Source: Chlamydiota bacterium
GTDB lineage: Bacteria; Actinomycetota; Thermoleophilia; Solirubrobacterales; Solirubrobacteraceae
DNA length: 45,958 nucleotides
NCBI GenBank assembly: GCA_903970125.1
Contig: CAJCHW010000167.1
Coordinates: 1 to 45,958, forward strand
Reading direction: 5' to 3'
The notes under the pieces were generated by a model. That model ran no database searches. It had not been told where the DNA came from and worked only from the letters and a program-made list of their open reading frames with translations. Positions 7,679-15,732 of the stretch are shown here, piece after piece (within the stretch, counting starts at the first letter, position 1; each line of letters starts with the position of its first letter). Position numbers and translations under genes: made by a program.

Positions 7679-9478
7679 TCACTCGTGAATGCGAAACGGG
7701 AGCGTGGCGATGATCACGTCGGTACGCGACTTCAGCACGGCCTCAAGGATGCGCCCGCGCTGGTTGTGCAAGATCTCGTGGCGGCGCTTGGACGGAATCA
7801 CCTCGGGAATAAGCACGGTGACGATGGAGTCGGTTTGCCCGATCGACTCGATGTAAGCGAGCACGGTGCGTACGAGCGAACGGTGCGGATCGATCACCAC
7901 CTCCATGGGAGCGCTGCACTTCCACTGCTCCCACGCATGGCGAATTCCGTCGGCCTCCTGCTCGTCGCCTGCAACCGCCACCGCGATCACCGTGTCACCG
8001 AGTGAAAACGCTGCGCTCATCGCCTTCTCGGTGAGCACGCTCACGGTCGCGATCGGGACGATCACGATGCTCGGATGCTTTTGGGGCGGGTCTGGAGTCC
8101 GTCCCAGCTTCAGTTCTACGGCGACCCGCTTGTAGTAGGTCTCGGTATGGGAAAAGAGATACATCAATACGGGCACCGCGATCACAACCACCCACGCGCC
8201 CTCAAGGAACTTGCTGCCCAAGAACACCACCACGGCGATCGCTGTCATCGTCGCGCCCGCCCCGTTGAGGACAGCGCGCACTCCCCAGCGTGGTGGACGC
8301 GATCGGTGCCAGTGGCGGACCAAACCGAGCTGGCTGATGGTAAAGCCCACGAACACACCGATCGTAAAGAGAGGGATCAGCTCGTTTACCTGTGCGCGCG
8401 TGGCGACCAACAACAGGCCCGCGCCAACTGCCAGTGCCGTGATGCCCGTGCGGTACACGGGCCGCGCGGCCCGCAGGGCAAAGACGTGGGGCAGGCGGTT
8501 GTCCCCGGCCAGCAGACTCATCAGCACTGGCAGGCCGCCGAAACTCGTGTTCGCCGCCAGTCCCAGGACGAGTGCCACGGAGAGGTTTGTGACGTAGAAC
8601 GGCCACCCCGATCCAAGCGCGCTCGCGCTGACCTGCGCCAGGATCGTGACACCGGAACGTGGCACAACGTGGTGGTCGTGGATCAAAAGGGCCAGGCCCA
8701 GCAGCATTACCCCCAGCAGCGCACCGAGTGCCAGCTCGGTGCGCTGGGCATTGCGCACGCGCGGCTTGCGGAAGGCCGGTGTTCCGTTTGAGATCGCCTC
8801 GACGCCTGTGACCGCTGAACAGCCGGATGCGAACGCCTTGAGGATCAACACGATTCCGAGCGCAGCGGTCGTGCCGGCGGGGAAATTCAGCGGCTTTCCA
8901 AGCGTTGACACTGGGTGAAAGTGCACTGCGCCAACGATGATCACGGCAAAGATGCTCACGATAAAGACGGCAGTCGGAAACATCAGCACCCGTGCGGACT
9001 CGGCGAGCCCGAACATGTTGATCGCCGCAAGCACCACCAGTCCCACGAGTGAAACAAGCAACAGATGGTGTGCCAACGACGGGAAAATGCTGCCCAGGCT
9101 CGCGGCGCCCGCGGCGAGGCTGACGGCGACGGTGAGCACGTAATCGACCACGACCGCAGCTGCCGCCAGCAGGCTGGGCTGGCGACCGAGGTTCGCCTTG
9201 GCCACGGCGTAGGCGCCACCACCGTCCGGGTAGGCGCGGATCACCTGCGAGTAGGAGAGCACCAGCAGTCCCAGCATTCCGATGATCACGAGCGTGAGCG
9301 GGAGCGTGAAGCGCAGGGCGCCTACGCCGGCGCCGATCAGCACGAGCACCATCGCTTCCGGTCCGTAGGCCACGCTTGAAAGCGCATCCAGGCTGAGCGC
9401 GGACAGGCCGCCGATCACTCCCAGCTGGTGCCCGGAGTCGGCGTGCTTGCCTACGCGGCGCTCGTGGCGAGGGTTCAT
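7679..9478 (-). CDS. APC-superfamily permease, KimA-like (potassium or amino acid uptake)
   Basis: Integral membrane transporter with a soluble tail. I start it at ATG 9478 (MNPRHERR), giving 599 residues, close to the size of KimA-type K+ importers; a longer open frame reaches back into the divergent MFS gene and is spurious. The N-terminus has LSALSLDALSSVAYGPEA, the KimA/YdaO-type signature of the first membrane helix. About 12 hydrophobic segments follow (residues 20-470), then a roughly 130-residue cytoplasmic domain (HPSIVIVPIATVSVLTEKAM onward) with the look of a universal-stress-like fold. Relatives are controlled by c-di-AMP; only 63 bp separate it from the divergent gene, so a ydaO riboswitch does not fit. 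Substrate assignment is inference. Confidence 0.85.
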   Translation of the reverse strand: MNPRHERRVGKHADSGHQLGVIGGLSALSLDALSSVAYGPEAMVLVLIGAGVGALRFTLPLTLVIIGMLGLLVLSYSQVIRAYPDGGGAYAVAKANLGRQPSLLAAAAVVVDYVLTVAVSLAAGAASLGSIFPSLAHHLLLVSLVGLVVLAAINMFGLAESARVLMFPTAVFIVSIFAVIIVGAVHFHPVSTLGKPLNFPAGTTAALGIVLILKAFASGCSAVTGVEAISNGTPAFRKPRVRNAQRTELALGALLGVMLLGLALLIHDHHVVPRSGVTILAQVSASALGSGWPFYVTNLSVALVLGLAANTSFGGLPVLMSLLAGDNRLPHVFALRAARPVYRTGITALAVGAGLLLVATRAQVNELIPLFTIGVFVGFTISQLGLVRHWHRSRPPRWGVRAVLNGAGATMTAIAVVVFLGSKFLEGAWVVVIAVPVLMYLFSHTETYYKRVAVELKLGRTPDPPQKHPSIVIVPIATVSVLTEKAMSAAFSLGDTVIAVAVAGDEQEADGIRHAWEQWKCSAPMEVVIDPHRSLVRTVLAYIESIGQTDSIVTVLIPEVIPSKRRHEILHNQRGRILEAVLKSRTDVIIATLPFRIHE

Positions 9479-9525
9479 TGCGACCAACTCTGACAGGCTC
9501 GCGATGGTCGCTGAAGACGGGCGGC

Positions 9526-9531
9526 TAGCAT
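9526..9531 (+). promoter_or_regulatory. -10-like TAGCAT before the second MFS gene
   Basis: TAGCAT ends 10 bases before the ATG at 9542, with no ribosome site between. No convincing -35 is present. It is one of a series of such hexamers in this window that suggest leaderless transcripts. Confidence 0.3.
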
Positions 9532-9541
9532 CGACAGCGGT

Positions 9542-11062
9542 ATGACCGCTGACTCGCCCGGGGCACCGCAGGCCGCCCAGTTGGCGCAAGCAAACGGCGC
9601 CGGGCCCGCTCTCAACCGCGCGCGGCGGCTGGTCGTGCTGTTGATCTGCAGCATGAGCCTGCTGATCGTGGGGCTCGACGTGACGATCGTAAACGTCGCC
9701 TTGCCCGCCATCCACCGCTCCCTGCATGCCTCCCTGTCGGGCCTTCAATGGACGATCGACGCGTACACGCTTGTGCTCGCCAGCCTGCTGATGCTCGCTG
9801 GAGCGATGGCCGACCGCCTGGGCAGGCGGCGCGTATTTCAGGTTGGGCTCCTGCTGTTCTCAATCGGATCGCTGGCGTGCGCGCTGGCGCCGAACCTCGA
9901 ACTGCTGGTGGCGTTCCGCGTCGTGCAGGCGCTGGGCGGGTCGATGCTGAACCCAGTCGCGATGTCGATCATCCGCAACGTTTTTGAGGATCCACGCGAG
10001 CGCGCCCAGGCGATCGGAGTATGGGGCGCCGTGATTGGGGTCAGCATGGCCTTGGGACCGGTTGTGGGTGGTGCTCTGGTGGACTCCGTTGGCTGGAGGT
10101 CGGTGTTCTTGGTCAACGTCCCGATCGGGATCACTGCGGTCGTGCTGACAGCTGCGTTTGTGCCCGAATCGCGCGCGGCGCACGCACGCCGGCTGGATCC
10201 CGTCGGCCAGGTGTTGGTGGCCTCGGCTCTTGCCTCTTTGACCTACGGGATCATCGAGGGCCCCAGCGACGGTTGGATATCGGGCACGACTCTCGGCATA
10301 TTCGCATTCTCGCTGGCCTGCTTTGTAGCGTTGGTGCGGTACGAGTTGCGCCGCGATGAGCCCGTGCTGGAGATGGGGTTCTTTCGCAGCGCGCCATTCG
10401 CCGGCGCCAGCGTGATCGCGATTTCGGCCTTTGCCGCGCTTGGCGGGTTTCTCTTTCTCAACACGCTCTACCTGCAGGATGTGCGCCTGCTGTCACCCTT
10501 TCAGGCGGGGCTTTACACGCTGCCCATGGCTGCGATGACGGTGGTCTTTGCGCCACTGTCGGGACGGCTGGTCGGTCGTCGCGGGCCGCGCGTCCCACTG
10601 CTTGCCGGGGCGTGCGCGGTGATCGTGAGCGCGCTGCTGCTGACCGGCCTGACGCCGACCACGACCACCGCCCACCTGCTGGTTGCCTACCTGATCTTTG
10701 GGGTGGGCTTTGGCCTGATCAACCCGCCAATCACGAACACCGCCGTCGCCGGGATGCCGCCATCGCAGGCCGGCGTGGCCGCCAGCGTGGCGTCCACGAG
10801 CCGTCAGGTGGGGGCCACGCTGGGCGTGGCGATCCTCGGCGCCGTGGCCGGCGGCGCGATCTCGGCGCATATCGGCCCGGGCTTCGCGGCGGCCACCCAT
10901 CCAGGCTGGTGGATCATGGTCGCCTTGGGCGCGATCATGCTGGTCGTCGCCTTTCTGAGCACAAGTGCTTGGGCCATGGGCACAGCGCGCACCACAGCTG
11001 TGCGATTTGATGAGAGCGGGCGTGACGGTGCCTACAGAGTGGGGCAGCCGGCGTCTGCGTAG
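9542..11062 (+). CDS. MFS drug exporter, DHA2 (EmrB/QacA) family
   Basis: 14-helix proton antiporter of the DHA2 group, 506 residues. Visible: helix 1 with LDVTIVNVALP, motif A GAMADRLGRRRVF, the antiporter motif C GPVVGG, VNVPIG after helix 6, and repeated hydrophobic segments to about residue 480 before a short polar tail. It is divergent from the KimA-like permease with 63 bp between starts and converges with the isochorismatase-like gene. No dedicated regulator lies next to it. It resembles the exporter at the left edge in family only and is not a recent duplicate. Substrate unknown. Confidence 0.92.
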   Translation: MTADSPGAPQAAQLAQANGAGPALNRARRLVVLLICSMSLLIVGLDVTIVNVALPAIHRSLHASLSGLQWTIDAYTLVLASLLMLAGAMADRLGRRRVFQVGLLLFSIGSLACALAPNLELLVAFRVVQALGGSMLNPVAMSIIRNVFEDPRERAQAIGVWGAVIGVSMALGPVVGGALVDSVGWRSVFLVNVPIGITAVVLTAAFVPESRAAHARRLDPVGQVLVASALASLTYGIIEGPSDGWISGTTLGIFAFSLACFVALVRYELRRDEPVLEMGFFRSAPFAGASVIAISAFAALGGFLFLNTLYLQDVRLLSPFQAGLYTLPMAAMTVVFAPLSGRLVGRRGPRVPLLAGACAVIVSALLLTGLTPTTTTAHLLVAYLIFGVGFGLINPPITNTAVAGMPPSQAGVAASVASTSRQVGATLGVAILGAVAGGAISAHIGPGFAAATHPGWWIMVALGAIMLVVAFLSTSAWAMGTARTTAVRFDESGRDGAYRVGQPASA

Positions 11063-11072
11063 AGAGCGGCGT

Positions 11073-11645
11073 TCAGGTCTTTGCGCGAGCCTTGAGCGCG
11101 GCTCGCCAATCACCGACCGTGAGGATCTGCGCCTGGCGCGGAAAGACTTTCTCCATCAGCACGCGATGAAGTTCCTCGTCGGCGTCGGCGCACCCGTCCG
11201 CGAGCACAGCGAGCGCAAGGTCCATATCGGCGGCCTGGCGCAGGGTCGATAGAACCACGCCGCTGGTCGCGATCCCGCAGAGCACCAGTGCGTTGATGGA
11301 ACCGGCGCGTAGCACGACGTCGAGGTCACTGCCCGAGAACGCGCTGACACGGCGTTTGGTCACGACGATGTCGTCCTTGTCCGGCGCGATTGCATGGTGA
11401 ATGTCGCTGGAGATGCCCTCAACGAAGTTTTCGGTGTCGGCGACGTGCGCGAAGATCGGATTGGCACGGCTGACTTCGGGATAGTTCGGGCGAAAGCCGA
11501 GCTTGACGTAGATCACCCGCACACGCGCTTTGCGTGCCGCCGCGATCGCCTCCATCAGGCGAGCCAGCAGCGTTTCGCCGCCGACGCGCTCTGCGATCCC
11601 CTTCTGAATATCCATAACCAACAGCGCCGTGCGGGCGGGGTCCAT
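11073..11645 (-). CDS. Isochorismatase-fold hydrolase lacking the usual Cys
   Basis: 190-residue member of the isochorismatase/cysteine hydrolase fold. Seen: the catalytic Asp in LLVMDIQ (D12), the Lys in VTKRRVSAFSGSDLD (K97), and GIATSGVVLSTLR at the active-site turn. In the cysteine hydrolases (nicotinamidases, carbamoylases) the turn is ATNxC; here the Cys position is V130. True isochorismatases also lack Cys, so the protein may be active on a vinyl ether or be a variant of unknown chemistry. It is a single gene converging on the MFS gene. A TACGAT hexamer 6 bases before the ATG may be the -10 of a leaderless transcript. Confidence 0.8.
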   Translation of the reverse strand: MDPARTALLVMDIQKGIAERVGGETLLARLMEAIAAARKARVRVIYVKLGFRPNYPEVSRANPIFAHVADTENFVEGISSDIHHAIAPDKDDIVVTKRRVSAFSGSDLDVVLRAGSINALVLCGIATSGVVLSTLRQAADMDLALAVLADGCADADEELHRVLMEKVFPRQAQILTVGDWRAALKARAKT

Positions 11646-11693
11646 GCGCCCATCGTATTTAGTCCTCGCTCAGATTGGCGGGGACGGACGCGG

Positions 11694-13325
11694 TCAGGCG
11701 CCCGCCGCCCGTGTCTGAGCGTGGCACGCCGTGCCTGCGCCTCCAAGCATCTGCTCCAACGTTGGTCCGAAGCGGACCGTGATGGTGCCAGCGCGCGCAG
11801 CCACGATCTCGCTGAAGCCGTGCGCAGATTCGAAGATACATGCGCTGCCGGGCGGCGAGACTTCCCAGTACGGCGTGTAGTTGACCGCAAATCGGTACCT
11901 GCCGGGCACGCTCAGCCGCACCGCCACCGACGTGTGTCCGAAGTCCAGCACCGCGGCGCGGCGACCCCGAGGGGCCGTCACCAGTGGCGTCGCTTTAGGG
12001 AGCGCAAAGATTGTCACGTTGGGGTCGCGGTATACGACCTGCAGCCCCGAGCGCCCGGAAATGAGCACGTGCGCCTCGGCGACAGCGCTGTAGTCCAACG
12101 CGCCGCTCGGCAGCACGACGTAGTGCACGCCGTTGTTGCGCAGCCACCTGTCGTAGCGCGCCGACGAGAGCGCGTGGGCATAGAGCAACTCGTTGCCTGG
12201 GAAGTCGTCCTGGCGAAACCATCCACGCACGATCGGTATGCCCGCGGCGGGAAGGTAGTAGGCATCCCAATGACCGGCGCTGTCAACTGACTCGACGCGG
12301 AAGTTGGGGTTTGAGTGCGCGTGTAAAAACGCGATCGCGCCGGACCAGAAACGAGCCTGTGCCGACGGCGCGTTCAGAGCCAGCGAGGCGCTGACGACGT
12401 TCGGCGCCAGCTGCCCGCCCAACGCCACTGCGCCGATCATGATCGCAACAGCCCTCCGCATGCGGCGCTCGTGCAGCTGGCGTGCGAGCAGGATCCAGAT
12501 CAGTGGTCCCCCGACGTAGTCGATCAGGCGCGTGGCGTTTCCGCCCACGGGCGAAGGGATCACATAGGCGGCCACTGCGGCGATTGACATCGCCGCGAAC
12601 ATGCCGCGTATGACGCCGACCCCGCGCAGCTTCGCCGACGCCGCAAACGAGCAGGCGCTGAGCGCCAGCACCTGAAACAGCGCCCAAAAATTGAAGGGAA
12701 AGTCGCCGCCGGCGGGAAACGCCAGCTGCACGCCGACGCCCAGCAGGCCGCACAACGCCAGGCCGACGACCAGGCGCAGGTCAAGCAGACGCCGCCGGCT
12801 CCCCGCGCCCACCGCGATGCCCGCGAGACTCAGCATCAGCAGGAGGAATGCCAGCGGGCTTGCCAGCAGCGTCGCCAAGGTTGCGGCTGTTGCGAGCACG
12901 ACCCGCCTTTGGTCGCAAAGCACGAGTACCAGCAACCCCAGGGCCATCCCCAGCGCGAACGGGTACTCACCGGAGATCCAAACGCCGATTGACGCAGTCA
13001 CGGCGAACGCGCGTGCCGGCCAGGGAGAGCTCACACCGAAACGACCGAAGACCAAGCCCTCGAAGAGGTACCCGCTGGCCGCCGAAATCGCCAGGATCGT
13101 GGGCAGCTGGCCGGCGAAGCCCGCGATCGGGTAATACAGCAACGAGTAGTCGATCAGCGAGTAGCGGCCGTCGTACCAGTAGTTGTCCCAAAACTGAAAG
13201 CCACCGTGTAGCCAGCGGAGGGTCTCATACAGCTGGCCCGCGGTATCGACGCCGACGGGTACCAGTAGGCGCACGAGCGCAACGCTTGCCACGGCAAGGG
13301 CGGCGGCGACAACGGCCTCGTCCAC
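11694..13325 (-). CDS. Large polytopic membrane protein, GT-C/YfhO-like, paralogue 1
   Basis: 543 residues from GTG 13325, chosen because the preceding part of the open frame runs into the divergent gene at 13356 and is low-complexity. After the first membrane helix comes a large loop with VDTAGQLY and WDNYWYDGRYSL, then about 9-10 hydrophobic segments, PSPVGGNATRLIDYVGGP in the last third of the membrane part, and a C-terminal extracytoplasmic domain of about 200 residues that ends with PGRYRFAVNYTPYWEV. The same order of motifs is found in the gene at 39851-41524. The architecture (acidic loop after helix 1, many helices, exported C-terminal domain) resembles lipid-linked-sugar glycosyltransferases of the GT-C fold and YfhO-type proteins. 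The substrate is unknown and the assignment is by architecture only. Confidence 0.7.
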   Translation of the reverse strand: MDEAVVAAALAVASVALVRLLVPVGVDTAGQLYETLRWLHGGFQFWDNYWYDGRYSLIDYSLLYYPIAGFAGQLPTILAISAASGYLFEGLVFGRFGVSSPWPARAFAVTASIGVWISGEYPFALGMALGLLVLVLCDQRRVVLATAATLATLLASPLAFLLLMLSLAGIAVGAGSRRRLLDLRLVVGLALCGLLGVGVQLAFPAGGDFPFNFWALFQVLALSACSFAASAKLRGVGVIRGMFAAMSIAAVAAYVIPSPVGGNATRLIDYVGGPLIWILLARQLHERRMRRAVAIMIGAVALGGQLAPNVVSASLALNAPSAQARFWSGAIAFLHAHSNPNFRVESVDSAGHWDAYYLPAAGIPIVRGWFRQDDFPGNELLYAHALSSARYDRWLRNNGVHYVVLPSGALDYSAVAEAHVLISGRSGLQVVYRDPNVTIFALPKATPLVTAPRGRRAAVLDFGHTSVAVRLSVPGRYRFAVNYTPYWEVSPPGSACIFESAHGFSEIVAARAGTITVRFGPTLEQMLGGAGTACHAQTRAAGA

Positions 13326-13355
13326 TCTCAGCCAAGCCGCAGTAGTCTTGTTGCC

Positions 13356-13754
13356 ATGGCGACCGCGCGGGATGCCGGAGCGGACTTCGACCTCGCTGCT
13401 GCCGGAATTCGTGCCGACGGCAGCGACCTGAGGATCTCGTTGGAGGTGTTGGCTACCAAGCTCGAGCAGTCGTTGCCCGGCAGCACGCGGGTGCAACGCG
13501 GCGGCGGCGGTCTGTTGCGTCGCGGGCCGTCGCACGTGACCGAGCTTAAAGTCGAGCTGGGGGCGATGCGCTACCAGCTTTCGGTAGTCGGCGATCGGCT
13601 TGACTGCTCCCGCGAACGCCAGGTCGGCGGTATCGCGATCAAGCGCGAGCCCCTGGACCCCGCCGAATGGGTTGCCGCCCTGGCCGACGACCTGCGCAGC
13701 GAGGCCGAGCGCAGCTCCAGCGCCCGCGACGCGCTCGCGAGGCTCTTGGGCTAA
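13356..13754 (+). CDS. Conserved-looking small protein, first gene of the YbjQ operon
   Basis: 132 residues, not recognised. Predicted pattern: a short N-terminal segment, helix DLRISLEVLATKLEQSLP, a glycine-rich turn, a strand-rich middle (HVTELKVELGAMRYQLSVV, then GGIAIKREPL), and a C-terminal amphipathic helix (WVAALADDLRSEAERSSSARDALARLLG). No signal peptide or membrane segment. Its TAA stop abuts the ATG of the next gene with no gap, so it must be cotranscribed with the YbjQ-domain genes and probably acts with them. A TAGTCT hexamer 7 bases before the ATG could be the -10 of a leaderless operon transcript. Function unknown. Confidence 0.75.
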   Translation: MATARDAGADFDLAAAGIRADGSDLRISLEVLATKLEQSLPGSTRVQRGGGGLLRRGPSHVTELKVELGAMRYQLSVVGDRLDCSRERQVGGIAIKREPLDPAEWVAALADDLRSEAERSSSARDALARLLG

Positions 13755-14744
13755 ATGCCCTCGGCGGACGGCCCCGGCGCCGGTGGCGACGCTCAGGCGG
13801 AGTCGCTGGTTGCCATTGAAGCGGGGGACATCACGCCGGGCGCCAGGCGTCGCCTGCGCGAGCTGAGTGACTCACGCGCCTCGTTTACGTCCGATCTCTC
13901 CACTGCCGACTTCGCGCTCTGCCAGCAGCTTGGCCTGCGCCCGCTTGCCCAGGTCATGGGCAGCTCGATCTACCAGATGGGTTACCAGGGACTCGGGTGG
14001 GGCGCAGGATCGTACGCCGGCGCCTACCAAGCCGGCGGTGGTGTCGTTGCCGAGATGGACACCCTCAGTTATGCCTACAACGAGGCGCGCTCGCGCGCGC
14101 TCGTGCGCCTGAAACACGAGGCCACCGCGGTCGGAGCCGACGCGGTCGTGGGCGTGGACGTGCGGATTGGAGCCCGTGACTACGGGGAAGCGGCCGGTTC
14201 CAACGTGATCGAATACTCGGTCATCGGCACCGCGGTGGCGCGCAACTCCGATGCGGTCCGGGGAGCCGCGACGCAGCAACGCAGTCCTGTGCTCACAGAG
14301 CTGGGTGTGGCCGACTACGTCAAGCTCATCAGCGCCGGTATCGAGCCCGCCGGCATCGTCGGTGCCAGTTCCGCGTTTTACTCGAGGTACTCCTACGCCT
14401 TTTCGACGGACGGCGTCGGCAGCATGCTCGCCGGCTTGGGCATACCCGCGCCAGCCTCATCGACCATGGGCATGGCGCAGGCCAACTTCGAGCTGACACG
14501 ATTTACCCAGGCGATCTACTCCGCGCGCGCGCAGGCCACCGGCGCGATCCGGCAGCAGGCGCAGCAACTGGGCGCTTCGGGGATCGTGGGTGTCCGCATC
14601 GATCGCGACATGCGTCGCCAAGCCGTCGGTGGCTCCAACCAGTCCGGCCTGCTGGTCGTCCTGCACCTGATGGGCACCGCCATCCACGACTCACACGCAG
14701 CGCTGCCACCGGTGCCCGAGACCACGCTCAATCTCTCTTTGTAG
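13755..14744 (+). CDS. Protein with two YbjQ-like (heavy-metal-binding/UPF0145) domains
   Basis: 329 residues. Each half follows the YbjQ plan. Half 1: SFTSDLSTADFALCQQLG, VMGSSIYQMGYQ, a long helix SYAYNEARSRALVRLKHEA, then GADAVVGVDVRI and YSVIGTAV. Half 2: LTELGVADYVKLISAG, GASSAFYSRYSY, AIYSARAQATGAIRQQAQ, LGASGIVGVRIDRD, VLHLMGTAI. YbjQ proteins form pentamers with a central channel and are often called heavy-metal-binding on thin evidence. Half 1 has a glycine/tyrosine-rich insert (about residues 80-95). It starts directly at the previous stop and is followed 85 bp later by another two-domain protein. No membrane segment. Role unknown. Confidence 0.82.
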   Translation: MPSADGPGAGGDAQAESLVAIEAGDITPGARRRLRELSDSRASFTSDLSTADFALCQQLGLRPLAQVMGSSIYQMGYQGLGWGAGSYAGAYQAGGGVVAEMDTLSYAYNEARSRALVRLKHEATAVGADAVVGVDVRIGARDYGEAAGSNVIEYSVIGTAVARNSDAVRGAATQQRSPVLTELGVADYVKLISAGIEPAGIVGASSAFYSRYSYAFSTDGVGSMLAGLGIPAPASSTMGMAQANFELTRFTQAIYSARAQATGAIRQQAQQLGASGIVGVRIDRDMRRQAVGGSNQSGLLVVLHLMGTAIHDSHAALPPVPETTLNLSL

Positions 14745-14829
14745 GACAGGACCGATGCCAACGTGGCTCTGAGCCCCCAACCATCCGACAAGCGAACTTC
14801 AGCGATCACGCAAAGAAAGGAAGCTCAGC

Positions 14830-15696
14830 ATGAGTGACGGCGACTCCATCGACGACCAGATCACGGAAGCCGAACCCAAGGAGACAGAGGCTCCATATGA
14901 CCCGACTGCGCTTGAGGGTGTGCCCGAGGCTGGGCGTGCGCGCTTGCAACAGAACCGCGCCGGACTGTTCACCTCGGATCTGAGCGTCAACGAGTTTCTG
15001 CTGATCAAGCAGGCCGGCTTTGACCCGGTCGGGCTCGTCGTGGGCAGCTCGATCTACCACATCGGCATCCAGCTGGCCGGGTGGAAGCGCAGTCAGGAGC
15101 TGTCGGTGCTCTCAGAAGCCATGTACTCCGCGCGCCAGCTGGCGATGACCCGCATGGAGGAGGAGGCCGACCAGCTTGGCGCCGACGGCATCGTGGGCGT
15201 GCGGCTGGATGTGGGCCGTTACGAGTGGGGCCAGGACATGGCCGAGTTCATCGCGATCGGCACCGCGATCAAGCACCGCGAGGGCGTGTTGCATCGGGCC
15301 CCCAGCGGCCGTCCGTTTACAAGCGACCTCTCCGGGCAGGACTTCTGGACGTTGATGCGCACCGGTCACAGGCCTGTAGGCATGGTGATGGGCAGCTGCG
15401 TCTACCATGTCGCCCACCGTGGGATGCTGCAGTCGATGGCGCAAACCGGCAGAAACGTCGAGCTTGCGAACTACACCCAGGCGCTCTACGACGCCCGCGA
15501 GCTCGCGATGGAGCGCATGCAGAGCGAGGCCCAGGAAATCAAGGCCGAGGGGATCGTCGGCGTCCAGCTGCAGGAGAAAAGCCACGGCTGGGGCAGTCAC
15601 ACGATCGAGTTCTTCGCCATCGGCACAGGGATCATCCCCACTGAGAGCCCCGACGGTGGGATCGAGCCGCCCACGCCCGTGCTTGATCTCAGCTGA
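14830..15696 (+). CDS. Second protein with two YbjQ-like domains
   Basis: 288 residues with an AGGAAG ribosome site 7 bases before the ATG. The first 35 residues are acidic and probably disordered. Both halves are well preserved: FTSDLSVNEFLLIKQAGF / VVGSSIYHIG / AMYSARQLAMTRMEEEADQLGADGIVGVRLD / FIAIGTAI, then FTSDLSGQDFWTLMRTGH / VMGSCVYHVA / ALYDARELAMERMQSEAQEIKAEGIVGVQL / FFAIGTGI. The halves resemble each other more than either resembles the second half of the neighbouring protein, which suggests an internal duplication. Together the operon encodes four YbjQ units. The gene ends at a GC hairpin facing the convergent MMPL gene. Role unknown. Confidence 0.83.
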   Translation: MSDGDSIDDQITEAEPKETEAPYDPTALEGVPEAGRARLQQNRAGLFTSDLSVNEFLLIKQAGFDPVGLVVGSSIYHIGIQLAGWKRSQELSVLSEAMYSARQLAMTRMEEEADQLGADGIVGVRLDVGRYEWGQDMAEFIAIGTAIKHREGVLHRAPSGRPFTSDLSGQDFWTLMRTGHRPVGMVMGSCVYHVAHRGMLQSMAQTGRNVELANYTQALYDARELAMERMQSEAQEIKAEGIVGVQLQEKSHGWGSHTIEFFAIGTGIIPTESPDGGIEPPTPVLDLS

Positions 15697-15716
15697 GCGC
15701 CGTGAGGCCGCGGCGC
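15697..15716. terminator. GC hairpin between convergent genes
   Basis: Perfect 6-bp stem GCGCCG/CGGCGC with an 8-base loop, placed directly after the YbjQ stop codon and 16 bases before the end of the MMPL gene. There is no T-run on either strand. A bidirectional terminator is plausible in GC-rich DNA. Confidence 0.4.
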
Positions 15717-15732
15717 ACCTGCGCACCTGATC

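Noticed and set aside
6588-7688. Long plus-strand frame opposite the adenylate cyclase
   Set aside because: It encodes an Arg/His/Gln-rich product with no motifs; it is the antisense shadow of a clear cyclase gene. Many similar frames exist because of the high GC content.
8075-8791. Plus-strand 238-codon frame inside the permease gene
   Set aside because: Antisense shadow; the His/Gln/Arg-rich product has no recognisable domain and the opposite strand encodes conserved membrane helices.
9479-9541. c-di-AMP (ydaO) riboswitch for the KimA-like permease
   Set aside because: The gap to the divergent MFS gene is only 63 bp, too short for that RNA class, and no conserved core is visible.
9479-9748. 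Longer 689-residue permease start
   Set aside because: The extra 90 codons run antisense through the MFS gene start and have a Gln/His/Ser-rich composition unlike a transporter N-terminus.
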